NCBI GenBank assembly: GCA_045107005.1
Contig: JBGCFP010000056.1
Location: 1 to 64,000, forward strand
Length of the DNA: 64,000 bases
From: JBCCMA01 sp045107005
GTDB taxonomy: Bacteria > Pseudomonadota > Gammaproteobacteria > Steroidobacterales > JBCCMA01
Direction: 5' to 3'
This document shows, piece by piece, positions 1-6,516 of the stretch. The translations under genes and the position numbers were made by a program. The notes beneath the pieces were generated by a model, which searched no databases, was not told the DNA's origin, and was given only the letters and a program-made list of their open reading frames with translations. Position 1 is the stretch's first letter; each line of letters starts with the position of its first letter.

Positions 1-282
1 GGCAATTGTGAGCGTTTCTCGGTTTTGTTTGAGATTCACACGCGAGCTCTTTTTAGAGTTAATGTCTGGAGCGACAGGGCGTTATGGCTTGGGATTAACG
101 TTCCAGGGTCTGAGGGTTGGGTTTTCGCGTTTCAAGGTCGAGGTTTGTTGAGTTCGACCGACTTGGAGAAGTTTGTGCCCAGGATCGAAGATACGATTTC
201 GGCGATTAACACTGGGCGGTACAATGAACTTGAGCAATACGTATTGGCGCTTTGGGACTTTTCGGACATGACGTCGGTATGA
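1..282 (+). CDS. Integron cassette protein of unknown function (5' partial)
   Basis: The frame is open to the left edge, so the gene is probably truncated there; a TTG at 25 is the first start-like codon inside the window. About 93 residues are visible, rich in Trp and Phe, with no membrane segment and no family I recognise. The stop codon lies 7 bp before the left core of attC1, the usual position of a cassette gene. A short soluble protein is all that can be inferred. Confidence 0.6.
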   Translation, partial: GNCERFSVLFEIHTRALFRVNVWSDRALWLGINVPGSEGWVFAFQGRGLLSSTDLEKFVPRIEDTISAINTGRYNELEQYVLALWDFSDMTSV

Positions 283-289
283 ATCCGCC

Positions 290-388
290 GCCTAATAGAA
301 AAATGCAGCTGACAATTGCAAAGGCCACTCGTTTGGCTACGCCGAGCGTCAGGTCTTTTACGTTTGCCGTTGATCTTTGGCGTTAGGC
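290..388 (+). repeat. attC1 recombination site
   Basis: Left core GCCTAAT (290-296) faces right core GTTAGGC (382-388), which fits GTTRRRY exactly. Between them are the arm ATGCAGCTGAC and a block (312-347) shared base for base with attC2. At 99 bp this is a normal size. Cassette joining would occur between G382 and T383. Confidence 0.88.
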
Positions 389-441
389 CGGCCGTCTTGT
401 TCCGTTCTGGAGACGCCGCAATAGTCAAACGACCAAAAGTT

Positions 442-1026
442 ATGCTGGTCGTTGCGGCCGTGTTTCTTCTAATGGCGCTTTTTCTGCTCAACTATGAGTT
501 GTTGTGGAGAGAAGCGATTTGCGAAGCGAGTCTTCTTGAGACGCAGAAAGCGACTTGTGCACTGAATGGCGAATCGATGACGACAGCCAGAGTCGTGGTT
601 GCAGTAGGGCCGAATCGCACTGCCAGGGGGATGCGTTTGCCGCTCGATGTGACGATTCTGGCTGAGAACGGCATATATCGTTCCATGGCTCTTCGACCGA
701 AAAGTGCATCTGCCGGCGCCTTCGAGCCCGGCTCTCTAAACAACAGGCACTATTCAACGTTGAATTATGGGGTGATGCCTGCTGAGGATACTGAAACCGT
801 GGTGCTTAGCATGTCTGATGTTCCGGGGCACTTGAAGCTCCTCAGCGTTAAACTAATTCCCAACCCGCGGAATTGGCCCATTCATCTGGCTTCTCTAGGT
901 TTCGTTGGTTTCTTGCTTTTGGCGACATACTCTCGAAGGGCAATTTTCAGAGGACGTTATATTCGTTGGGTTCCTTACACTCTTACCGGGCTGCTTTCGC
1001 TGATTGTGCTGTCATGGAATTCCTAA
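442..1026 (+). CDS. Cassette-encoded membrane protein of unknown function
   Basis: 194 residues. A hydrophobic N-terminal segment (about residues 1-18, MLVVAAVFLLMALFLL) is followed by an extracytoplasmic-looking region of about 130 residues and two further hydrophobic stretches near the C-terminus (about 143-160 and 175-192). The frame is open upstream through attC1, but that stretch is attC sequence, so the ATG at 442 is the sensible start. The stop is 13 bp before attC2. It occupies cassette 2 (383-1129) alone. No family is recognised. Confidence 0.7.
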   Translation: MLVVAAVFLLMALFLLNYELLWREAICEASLLETQKATCALNGESMTTARVVVAVGPNRTARGMRLPLDVTILAENGIYRSMALRPKSASAGAFEPGSLNNRHYSTLNYGVMPAEDTETVVLSMSDVPGHLKLLSVKLIPNPRNWPIHLASLGFVGFLLLATYSRRAIFRGRYIRWVPYTLTGLLSLIVLSWNS

Positions 1027-1039
1027 TCGAAGACGGCCG

Positions 1040-1135
1040 GCGCAACAAGATGCAGCTAACAATTGCAAAGGCCACTCGTTTGGCTACGCCGAGCCGAACG
1101 TCTATTGCAATTGCAGCGGACCTCTGGCGTTAGGC
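1040..1135 (+). repeat. attC2 recombination site
   Basis: Left core GCGCAAC (1040-1046) and right core GTTAGGC (1129-1135). The internal arms are palindromic: CAATTGCA on the left (1060-1067) can pair with TGCAATTG on the right, giving the folded bottom-strand substrate typical of attC. Bases 1059-1094 are identical to part of attC1. The right core is intact. Confidence 0.88.
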
Positions 1136-1142
1136 GGCTCGC

Positions 1143-1601
1143 GTGTCTGTTCGCTTCGCATTCGCTTACCTCAGCGCTTTCGCGAGCACACTGCTTGCTT
1201 CCTTACCGGCGGTTTACTTGCTACTCAGTCTTGATCGGTTGGTTTCGCATTCCGGATTGCGGGTCGGGAACGACGTCATTCTTTTTGGGTATGGCGTGCT
1301 TGTCATGTCGCTTTTGGCAGCGATCGCATGCTGTTTTCTCACGAACAAAGAGGGCGCGGGTCTGCTGTCTTTAAAGAGCGTATTTTGGCCGGCAATGAGT
1401 GTGCTTGTCATTTGGACGGTATTGCACGTTTGCGGAAGAATCTATCCGCATGGAGAATTTGTTCTTGTTGGTGAGACTCGCGTGCTTTCGGGACCCGACG
1501 AAAAGATGCAACTGACGACTGCAAAAAACACACGTTTGCTACGCCAAGCTGAACGTTGTTCGAAATTGCATCTGATCTTTGGCGATAGGCGGTGTGACTA
1601 G
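1143..1601 (+). CDS. Cassette-encoded small membrane protein reading through attC3
   Basis: 152 residues from a GTG start. Three to four hydrophobic segments occupy about residues 1-110. The last 30-odd residues (starting KMQLTTAK) are encoded by attC3 itself, and the stop (1599-1601) lies beyond the right core. The original stop before attC3 seems to have been lost, or the cassette was recruited with an extended C-terminus. No family is recognised. The stop overlaps the GTG of the next gene by one base. Confidence 0.55.
   Translation: MSVRFAFAYLSAFASTLLASLPAVYLLLSLDRLVSHSGLRVGNDVILFGYGVLVMSLLAAIACCFLTNKEGAGLLSLKSVFWPAMSVLVIWTVLHVCGRIYPHGEFVLVGETRVLSGPDEKMQLTTAKNTRLLRQAERCSKLHLIFGDRRCD
1494..1590 (+). 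repeat. attC3, degenerate right core
   Basis: It aligns with attC1 and attC2 through AAGATGCAACTGAC near 1503-1516 and TCTTTGGCG at the right end, but the right core reads GATAGGC (1584-1590) instead of GTTAGGC. The first T of the crossover triplet is changed, so integrase activity is doubtful. The left core (around CCCGACG, 1494-1500) is also weak. Confidence 0.7.
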
Positions 1602-1948
1602 TGGCTTTCAATGACATCGAAAAGGCGCGCTTTGAGAGGCCTGTGCGTGAGTACATCAAGAGACGACGACCGCCGCCGCCTATTCGGCCGCAGTTAGATA
1701 TCGGCTTTCGCTTCAAGAACCAGAGCGTCGAGCTTTTTGAAATTCGACCCATGTGGCGGGAGCCCGATAAGAAAATCGAGCACAGTATTGCGAAAGCGAC
1801 CTTTGTAAAAAGCCGCAACATTTGGCGTGTCTATTGGGAGCGAGCAGATCTGAAGTGGCACAGCTACGAGCCGCACGCTGAGGTGAATACAATTGAAGAT
1901 TTTCTGTCAGTGGTTGAGGCCGATCAGTATGGGTGTTTCTATGGGTAA
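1601..1948 (+). CDS. DUF3024 family protein
   Basis: 115 residues from GTG at 1601, directly after attC3. The C-terminal half carries the family signature I recall for DUF3024: VELFEIRPMW, then IAKATFVKSR, then ADLKWHSYEP and a FLSVVEADQYGCF ending. Members are often found as integron cassette genes; their function is unknown. The stop is 6 bp before the left core of attC4. The start codon overlaps the previous stop by one base, so translation may be coupled. Confidence 0.8.
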   Translation: MAFNDIEKARFERPVREYIKRRRPPPPIRPQLDIGFRFKNQSVELFEIRPMWREPDKKIEHSIAKATFVKSRNIWRVYWERADLKWHSYEPHAEVNTIEDFLSVVEADQYGCFYG

Positions 1949-1954
1949 CCCGCC

Positions 1955-2002
1955 GCCTAAAAAGATGTCGCTGACAGTTGCAACGGGTTTTTGGCGCTAG
2001 GC
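1955..2002 (+). repeat. attC4, short and degenerate
   Basis: Left core GCCTAAA (1955-1961), arm AGATGTCGCTGACAGTTGCAA, right core GCTAGGC (1996-2002). At 48 bp the spacer region of the longer sites is absent. The right core has C in place of the first T of GTT. It is clearly related to the other sites but probably weak or inactive. Confidence 0.65.
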
Positions 2003-2010
2003 GTCCAGGA

Positions 2011-2293
2011 ATGCGCGTTGTCTGGCTATCTCTGTTTTTGGTTGGTTGTGTAGCGCGACGACTTCGACGCTGTGGGCGGTGAAGGTTGGTACGGTGTCGG
2101 TGAGTTGGCATGGCCGGTTGACGTAGGACTGTATTGGATAGCCTTTGAGGTGCACGATTCTGACCTCGTGGCGACGATGTCCGGCAAGAACGGGGATCCA
2201 GTCCTGATGTCGTGGCTATCGTCTGACAAACAAGAGTGGGGCTCGGCCATTGCGCACCGTTGTTTCGGAGTAAAAGTTGCCTCAGCGCAGTAA
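2011..2293 (+). pseudogene. Frameshifted cassette lipoprotein
   Basis: An ATG at 2011 opens a short lipoprotein-like signal (MRVVWLSLFLVGCVA, lipobox LVGC) in frame 1, which hits a stop about 70 bases later. Frame 2 continues from about 2054 with a plausible soluble domain (RDDFDAVGGEGWYGVGEL) ending at 2293. One extra base or two missing bases near 2052-2056 would join them into a secreted lipoprotein of about 93 residues. Alternatively only the downstream ORF (GTG at 2072, 73 residues) is used. No family is recognised. Confidence 0.45.
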
Positions 2294-2351
2294 CGTAAAT
2301 TCGGCGGGGGAACGTAAGACTGACCATCGCTCGAAGACGCCTAATTTGCAG

Positions 2352-2843
2352 ATGGCATCACCTTACCAGCCTCCCAGTTCAAGTCTTGGTGAGACGGGGT
2401 CCATTGGAAAGACTGTTCGCTCTCTTGGCGTATTGATGGCGCTGTGGGGGCTTTATGGTCTGATTGCGGGCTCAGGTGAAATAATTGCTGTTGCAGCGCG
2501 CGACTTCACAGGCGCCTATGGTATATACGAGGCGTCCATTGCGCTTCAGCTGTCTGCTGTGTTTTCGGTGATTGACTGGTTGGCTTTTTGCCTTGTTGGA
2601 TTGGCTGTGGCGCTACGCTTTCGCAACGTCAGATTGGTGATTGCGTTGGCCGTGGTCGCACTGGTGTTTCGGGGTGCTTGGTCGTATTTCTTGGTTTGGC
2701 CTTACTTATTGGAAACGTGGAATGTGCCGCGGCCGATGGGTCTCCAACATATTTTTGATGGAATAACGCTCGCGGTTTACTTGTGGCTGTTCTCGTGTTT
2801 TACATGGCAGGATTCCGGCGCAATGTCCGAGCTAGTTTCATGA
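2352..2843 (+). CDS. Cassette-encoded four-helix membrane protein
   Basis: 163 residues from ATG at 2352. A short polar N-terminus of the SPYQPPSSS type is followed by about four hydrophobic segments (roughly residues 24-45, 58-85, 93-113 and 130-152). It shares cassette 5 with the frameshifted lipoprotein upstream. The frame is open upstream to 2277, but the 25 extra residues there are polar and unlike a membrane protein start. The stop lies about 32 bp before attC5. Function unknown. Confidence 0.65.
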   Translation: MASPYQPPSSSLGETGSIGKTVRSLGVLMALWGLYGLIAGSGEIIAVAARDFTGAYGIYEASIALQLSAVFSVIDWLAFCLVGLAVALRFRNVRLVIALAVVALVFRGAWSYFLVWPYLLETWNVPRPMGLQHIFDGITLAVYLWLFSCFTWQDSGAMSELVS

Positions 2844-2874
2844 CTTGTCCGTTCCAACTCTTGCGCGTGCCGCC

Positions 2875-2970
2875 GCTTGGCAAGAGGCAGCTGACAAGCG
2901 AAAAAGCAGCCCGTTTGGCGACGCCAATCCTCGGTTCCCTTGCAAGCGCGTTTGCGAACTGGCGTTAGGT
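2875..2970 (+). repeat. attC5 recombination site
   Basis: The arm AGGCAGCTGACAAGCG and the CCCGTTTGGCGACGCC block align with attC1 and attC2, and the right core GTTAGGT (2964-2970) fits GTTRRRY. The left core (about GCTTGGC, 2875-2881) has lost the AAC. This is the last recognisable attC of the array. Confidence 0.75.
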
Positions 2971-2976
2971 TTACCA

Positions 2977-3477
2977 ATGGCTGCGCTTCCGGAAAGGCTG
3001 AGAGATCTCATCGAGGCTGAACTTGCCGCGGTTTCAGACTCCAGGGTCTTGCTGCACATACGGACACTGCTGGTGACCCCCAGACGGCGCATGCGTCAGT
3101 GGGATTATTCTGCAACGCCCACTCAGTACGAGTGTTGGGACGTTCTTGTCGAATCCGGTGGCCCGGGCATCGCTTTTTCGGACTACGGTTTTGGCCCGAA
3201 AACGCCTTGGGGATTGGTCCGTGTGTCCGGCTCTCGAGCCGAAATGTCGATGGGAATGGACTGCGGATGGTATCCGAAGTTCATGGATGCTTATTTCGAG
3301 TCGGCGGCTTCTGAGATTGATATTTGGCGTGTATTTCGTCAGGCGGAAGGTGAACAGTATCCCGGCACGCCAATAAGCGGCGAGTTGTCTTGGGATTCGT
3401 CATGGAGCAAGGTTATGGCCGTTCGAAAGAAACAAGGCGACGCTCGTATCAACCACTGTCATTCGATTGACTATTGA
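2977..3477 (+). CDS. Hypothetical protein after the last attC site
   Basis: 166 residues, starting at ATG 2977 (MAALPERLRDL), 6 bp after the attC5 core. The frame extends upstream through attC5, but that part is recombination-site sequence. The protein looks soluble and globular, with many aromatic residues (W, Y) in the middle and C-terminal parts. I recognise no family. Position and orientation fit a cassette gene, but no attC follows its stop. Confidence 0.6.
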   Translation: MAALPERLRDLIEAELAAVSDSRVLLHIRTLLVTPRRRMRQWDYSATPTQYECWDVLVESGGPGIAFSDYGFGPKTPWGLVRVSGSRAEMSMGMDCGWYPKFMDAYFESAASEIDIWRVFRQAEGEQYPGTPISGELSWDSSWSKVMAVRKKQGDARINHCHSIDY

Positions 3478-3525
3478 TGGGCCCGAAGACTTGGGCGTTG
3501 GTTTTTTAGGGGAGGCGGTTTCATT

Positions 3526-3918
3526 ATGCAAGCACAAATCATGTACATCGAAGAAAAGCCGGACGATTTGAAGGGCGAAGGCCGCATTGGTTTGGTCGGT
3601 TTCTCTAAAACCGGTAAAACGCTGTACTTTCAGGGGAGAGTGTTAGCAAAGACCTCGAGCGCTCTCAAAGCAAATTATTTTGATGAAGACACTGGCGACT
3701 ATTTCTGGATTTCACGACCCACGCGAACGGGTGAAGACTCGTTGTTTCCTGCGTTAGTGAGGATTGATCCTGATGTTCGTGTCGAATACTGGACGGAAAT
3801 CAGAAAGTCCCCGTCCAGAGCGGCAGAGACTGAATTCAGATCCCCTGGGAGATCAAAAACAGAGAAAGAGAAAATGGAAAAGGGGCTTCGTCGCCGGGGT
3901 ATGGACAGTGGCTGGTAG
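3526..3918 (+). CDS. Small protein of a family often mislabelled DXP synthase
   Basis: 130 residues with a good GGGGAGG ribosome site at 3509-3515. The N-terminal 90 residues (MYIEEKP, GRIGLVGFSKTGKTLYFQG, KANYFDEDTGDYFWIS, VEYWTEIR) match a widespread small-protein family whose database name, 1-deoxy-D-xylulose-5-phosphate synthase, is a propagated error: the protein is far too short and lacks thiamine-enzyme motifs. Its real function is unknown. The charged tail (about 95-130) is variable. The family is common in integrons and genomic islands, which fits this position. Confidence 0.6.
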   Translation: MQAQIMYIEEKPDDLKGEGRIGLVGFSKTGKTLYFQGRVLAKTSSALKANYFDEDTGDYFWISRPTRTGEDSLFPALVRIDPDVRVEYWTEIRKSPSRAAETEFRSPGRSKTEKEKMEKGLRRRGMDSGW

Positions 3919-4119
3919 AGTATTTGGGGGGCAGCGGCTAAGCTAGACGGATTCGTTAACTTGATGCCCGCACCACTTGGAAGATTGCCATGCCGCTGAA
4001 GCGACTGACATCGAGGTCCACTTCTCGATCCTTGGTCAGTTGCACGAGAAGGTTAATAACTCGCCGGACGGCACAGACGTTTCTAGCGTGACGTTCAGAT
4101 AGAGAGGAGCCACCAGGCA

Positions 4120-4515
4120 ATGAAAGACATCCCGGGAATCGATGAAGACGGCAACGCGAAGAACGGCCCCTTCAAGCTCTTCTTCAAAAACGGCCTTGTT
4201 TCATGTCAGGGTGAATTCGACAATGGACAGAAGTCGGGAAAGTGGAAGTACTTTCTCAACAACGGCCAGATGCAGTCGTCCGGCAGCTTTAAGGATGGAA
4301 AAATCGTTGGTCGATGGAAGTGGTTTTACAAGACGGGCGATCCACGGGCGGTGGGCGGATTCGACGACGAACAGCAGAAACACGGTGCATGGAAGCGATA
4401 CCATCCCAATGGCGAACTCTGGGACGAAGGTCGCTTCGAACACGGCAAGAAGAAGGGCGTCTGGAAAGTGTACGATGAGTCTGGGCAGCTGCTGAAGTCG
4501 CAGTCGTTCAAGTAA
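4120..4515 (+). CDS. MORN-repeat (YwqK-like) protein
   Basis: 131 residues made almost entirely of about five MORN-type repeats of some 23 residues, each with the pattern G-x-W-K-x-[YF]-x-x-[NT]-G-x-x-x-x-x-G-x-F-x-[DHN]-G (for example GKWKYFLNNGQ, GRWKWFYKTG, GVWKVYDESGQ). Similar proteins are named YwqK-family antitoxins, but no toxin partner is visible beside it, so that label should not be taken literally. No signal peptide. Preceded by GAGAGGAG at 4101-4108. Confidence 0.8.
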   Translation: MKDIPGIDEDGNAKNGPFKLFFKNGLVSCQGEFDNGQKSGKWKYFLNNGQMQSSGSFKDGKIVGRWKWFYKTGDPRAVGGFDDEQQKHGAWKRYHPNGELWDEGRFEHGKKKGVWKVYDESGQLLKSQSFK

Positions 4516-4824
4516 TTGGGGTTGCGTGCAGTGAGCTGGTCAAAACCGGGAACGCAGCGGTCGCCCGCAACCGCCAACAATAGAGTTTAGGCTGGCGGGG
4601 TCAAGGGGCGCTTCAGATGGGTTGTCGAGTTTGTTTAAGCGGTAGACACCCTGGACTAACGAGTGGCACCTTTAGACTGTGCTCGAATTGGATGACGACT
4701 GTCTTCGGTTAAGTGCAAGCCCGTTGGTGACTAAGGCGGCATCCTGGTTCCGATCAGCTAGTGCGGCCGACAACGATGCCGGCGTATTTTTTGGTTTCGA
4801 ATACAAGTAGGTGGTCTGGTCTTG
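4516..4824. other. Intergenic stretch with no gene found
   Basis: About 310 bp between the MORN gene and the next membrane protein. No credible ORF, tRNA, attC-like core or terminator was seen. It may be the remains of lost cassettes. Confidence 0.4.
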
Positions 4825-5184
4825 ATGGAAGTCACAGTGGAAACGTCGTACGCCGCGATCGCGATTCGACTCATGGAATTCTGGCTGCCAGCGGTCGGCG
4901 CACTGATACTCAGTCTGGTTGGGCTCAGTTTAGGAACGACAACAAAGTACTTGGTGACGTCGATTCTTGGTGTCGTGGCGATTTACGTTACCTTGTTCTT
5001 GTTGACGTTCGGTCTTGACCAAGCGCGTTATCTTTGCGAGTCGGGATGCGCGTGGGCAATAAGCGGAGGCGAGTGGTTTCGTGGTGTTGGATTCCCGATC
5101 TTTGAAATCGCTGCTCTACTTTTCGTGTTCACTGTTTTTATACGCTCGTACCCTTCGAAACGCATACGGGGAGAGCGATCCTGA
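4825..5184 (+). CDS. Small membrane protein of unknown function
   Basis: 119 residues from ATG 4825 (a TTG immediately before it is an alternative). Three hydrophobic segments are visible, about residues 16-36, 41-65 and 90-108, with a short basic tail (PSKRIRGERS). No family is recognised. The following short ORF and TPR gene run in the same direction and may form one transcript with it. Confidence 0.55.
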   Translation: MEVTVETSYAAIAIRLMEFWLPAVGALILSLVGLSLGTTTKYLVTSILGVVAIYVTLFLLTFGLDQARYLCESGCAWAISGGEWFRGVGFPIFEIAALLFVFTVFIRSYPSKRIRGERS

Positions 5185-5227
5185 GGCGTCCGACCAGTTT
5201 GCCAAATTATACGCAGAAGCCGATACG

Positions 5228-5341
5228 ATGACCGTGATGAGAGCCAAAACAAAGATCCGGCCGCCAAACGAAGCGCGGCAAAAGGTCATCGCCATTAACC
5301 CGAGCTTACTCACTGAGCTCGACCGGTATCTCAAGCGATGA
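5228..5341 (+). CDS. Short ORF translationally coupled to the TPR gene
   Basis: 37 residues from ATG 5228 (MTVMRAKTKIRPPNEARQKV...). The same frame is open back to 5081, overlapping the previous gene. Its stop overlaps the start of the next gene as ATGA (5338-5341), an arrangement typical of real co-translated genes. The basic first half and leucine-rich end could be a small binding protein, but nothing identifies it. The start is uncertain. Confidence 0.4.
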   Translation: MTVMRAKTKIRPPNEARQKVIAINPSLLTELDRYLKR

Positions 5342-5793
5342 GCGATGACGCTCTGGCCACCCTGTTAGCCCTAACGCAATCAGAGTGCGCGCGCACTCTT
5401 CACAGCATTCAGGTTGGTGTCTGGTCGCTCGTCGGATTGGCGGCGATGGCATTGGTCGCCTGGTTCTGGGTCAGCGGTAAGCGGCGCACAGAGGAAGCGG
5501 ACGATCAGCCGGACAGACTGAAACAGGTCGAGAACGCCTACGATAAAGGTAAATACGAAACGGCGTTGGAAACGTTCGGAATGCTTGAGGTTACCTACCC
5601 GAAAGCGGTATTGATCAAATTCTGGCAAGGTCGGTGCTACTTCCGTCAAGACAATTGGCAGAGCGCGGCGAGCAAGTTCGAGGAATGTTTGCGGCTAGAA
5701 CCGTATTACCGTCAGAGCGTGCGGGACTACATGGCATTCATCGAATTGAACGGGTTGGTACAAGGTGTTGAGGGCTATCTGCGAGATTCGTGA
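5338..5793 (+). CDS. Membrane-anchored TPR-like protein
   Basis: 151 residues. One N-terminal membrane helix (about residues 27-46) is followed by a charged linker and two tetratricopeptide-like helical repeats (about 60-130, including AYDKGKYETALETF and WQSAASKFEECLRLEP). The domain probably lies in the cytoplasm or periplasm as a protein-interaction module. The start overlaps the preceding stop (ATGA). No specific family name. Confidence 0.65.
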   Translation: MSDDALATLLALTQSECARTLHSIQVGVWSLVGLAAMALVAWFWVSGKRRTEEADDQPDRLKQVENAYDKGKYETALETFGMLEVTYPKAVLIKFWQGRCYFRQDNWQSAASKFEECLRLEPYYRQSVRDYMAFIELNGLVQGVEGYLRDS

Positions 5794-6002
5794 CTGACAC
5801 ATGCGTTACATGACCGCAGCCTCGCTGCTCCTCAATATTGTCGTTTTATTCCGGTCTGCTTTCCATTCCTTCATGGATTGTCGCGGCTCGTTGAAGTGTC
5901 GGTAATCGTCGAGTTGCAGCGACGGCGCCAAGGATCCGTTCGCGTATCGCGTCGGGCCTTTCCCAATCTGCCGCCGCTTGGCGTGGCGATGGCGCCGCGC
6001 TA

Positions 6003-6419
6003 ATGCAGTCTATCGAGGTTTTCAACGCCGACGACACGGCGCGAATAATACAGCTAAGAGACTGGGTGGTTGGGCATTACGCGGGCGCCGAAGCCTACGA
6101 GTCCGTCGATGGCAAGCTTAGGTTGATCCAGACAATTTTAGACAAGAAGTGGATAGAGAAATCCGAGGCTTTGAAGCTGCAGGCGCTCGGCGTCTCATTT
6201 GGCGACGCGTTGGAGCAAGAGGTCGACGCGTTGTCTTGGGTAATGGTTGACGACGAGTTCGGACGCGACCCGGCGCTGCGCTGGATGGACACCGAGATAC
6301 TCGCATTCCCCCTGACGTCGATATCCAAGCGCGTTGAGGACGGGGTCGATGTTGACGTTTACGAACTGTTCGACGGCTACAAAAAGTCGTTGGAGGAAGC
6401 GTGCCGCGACCGTCTTTGA
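6003..6419 (+). CDS. DUF3806-like protein
   Basis: 138 residues, soluble. The central and C-terminal parts (LQALGVSFGDALEQEVD, WVMVDDEFGRDPALRW, FPLTSISKRVEDG, VDVYELFDGYKKSLEE) follow the pattern I associate with DUF3806, a family of unknown function found in proteobacteria and cassette arrays. No signal peptide. It is the last small forward gene before the chromosomal-type region. The convergent gene to the right ends about 100 bp away. Confidence 0.6.
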   Translation: MQSIEVFNADDTARIIQLRDWVVGHYAGAEAYESVDGKLRLIQTILDKKWIEKSEALKLQALGVSFGDALEQEVDALSWVMVDDEFGRDPALRWMDTEILAFPLTSISKRVEDGVDVDVYELFDGYKKSLEEACRDRL

Positions 6420-6516
6420 GCGCCAGGCTCTAACGGTCGAAACCGTAACGTGTGCCACGCCCGTTATTCTGGCCTGACCAACGCTAATCCCTGCAACGAC
6501 TCTACTGCGTTACCGT

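Larger units (their letters stand above)
1..2970. mobile_element. Chromosomal integron cassette array, distal part
   Basis: Five attC-like sites with the same layout (an RYYYAAC-like left core, a conserved ATGCAGCTGAC-like arm, and a GTTRRRY-like right core) follow short forward-strand ORFs at about 290-388, 1040-1135, 1494-1590, 1955-2002 and 2875-2970. Sites 1 and 2 share 36 identical bases (312-347 and 1059-1094), the homogeneity typical of attC sites in sedentary chromosomal integrons. All cassettes point the same way, so attI and the integrase should lie to the left, outside the window. The gene products are small and mostly of unknown function, as is usual for such arrays. The first cassette is cut by the window edge. 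Confidence 0.85.

Noticed and set aside
316..441. N-terminal extension of the cassette 2 ORF beginning MQRPLVWLRRA, also seen at 1063
   Set aside because: Both are translations of the shared attC sequence from a TTG or ATG-like codon; the similarity is due to the recombination site, not to protein homology.
3478..3525. GGGCGTTGGTTT as a possible sixth attC core
   Set aside because: It does not fit GTTRRRY, no paired left core is found at the expected distance, and the arms seen in the other sites are absent.
4120..4515. MORN-repeat protein as an antitoxin of a toxin-antitoxin system
   Set aside because: No small toxin gene is adjacent; the name YwqK antitoxin is not enough evidence.
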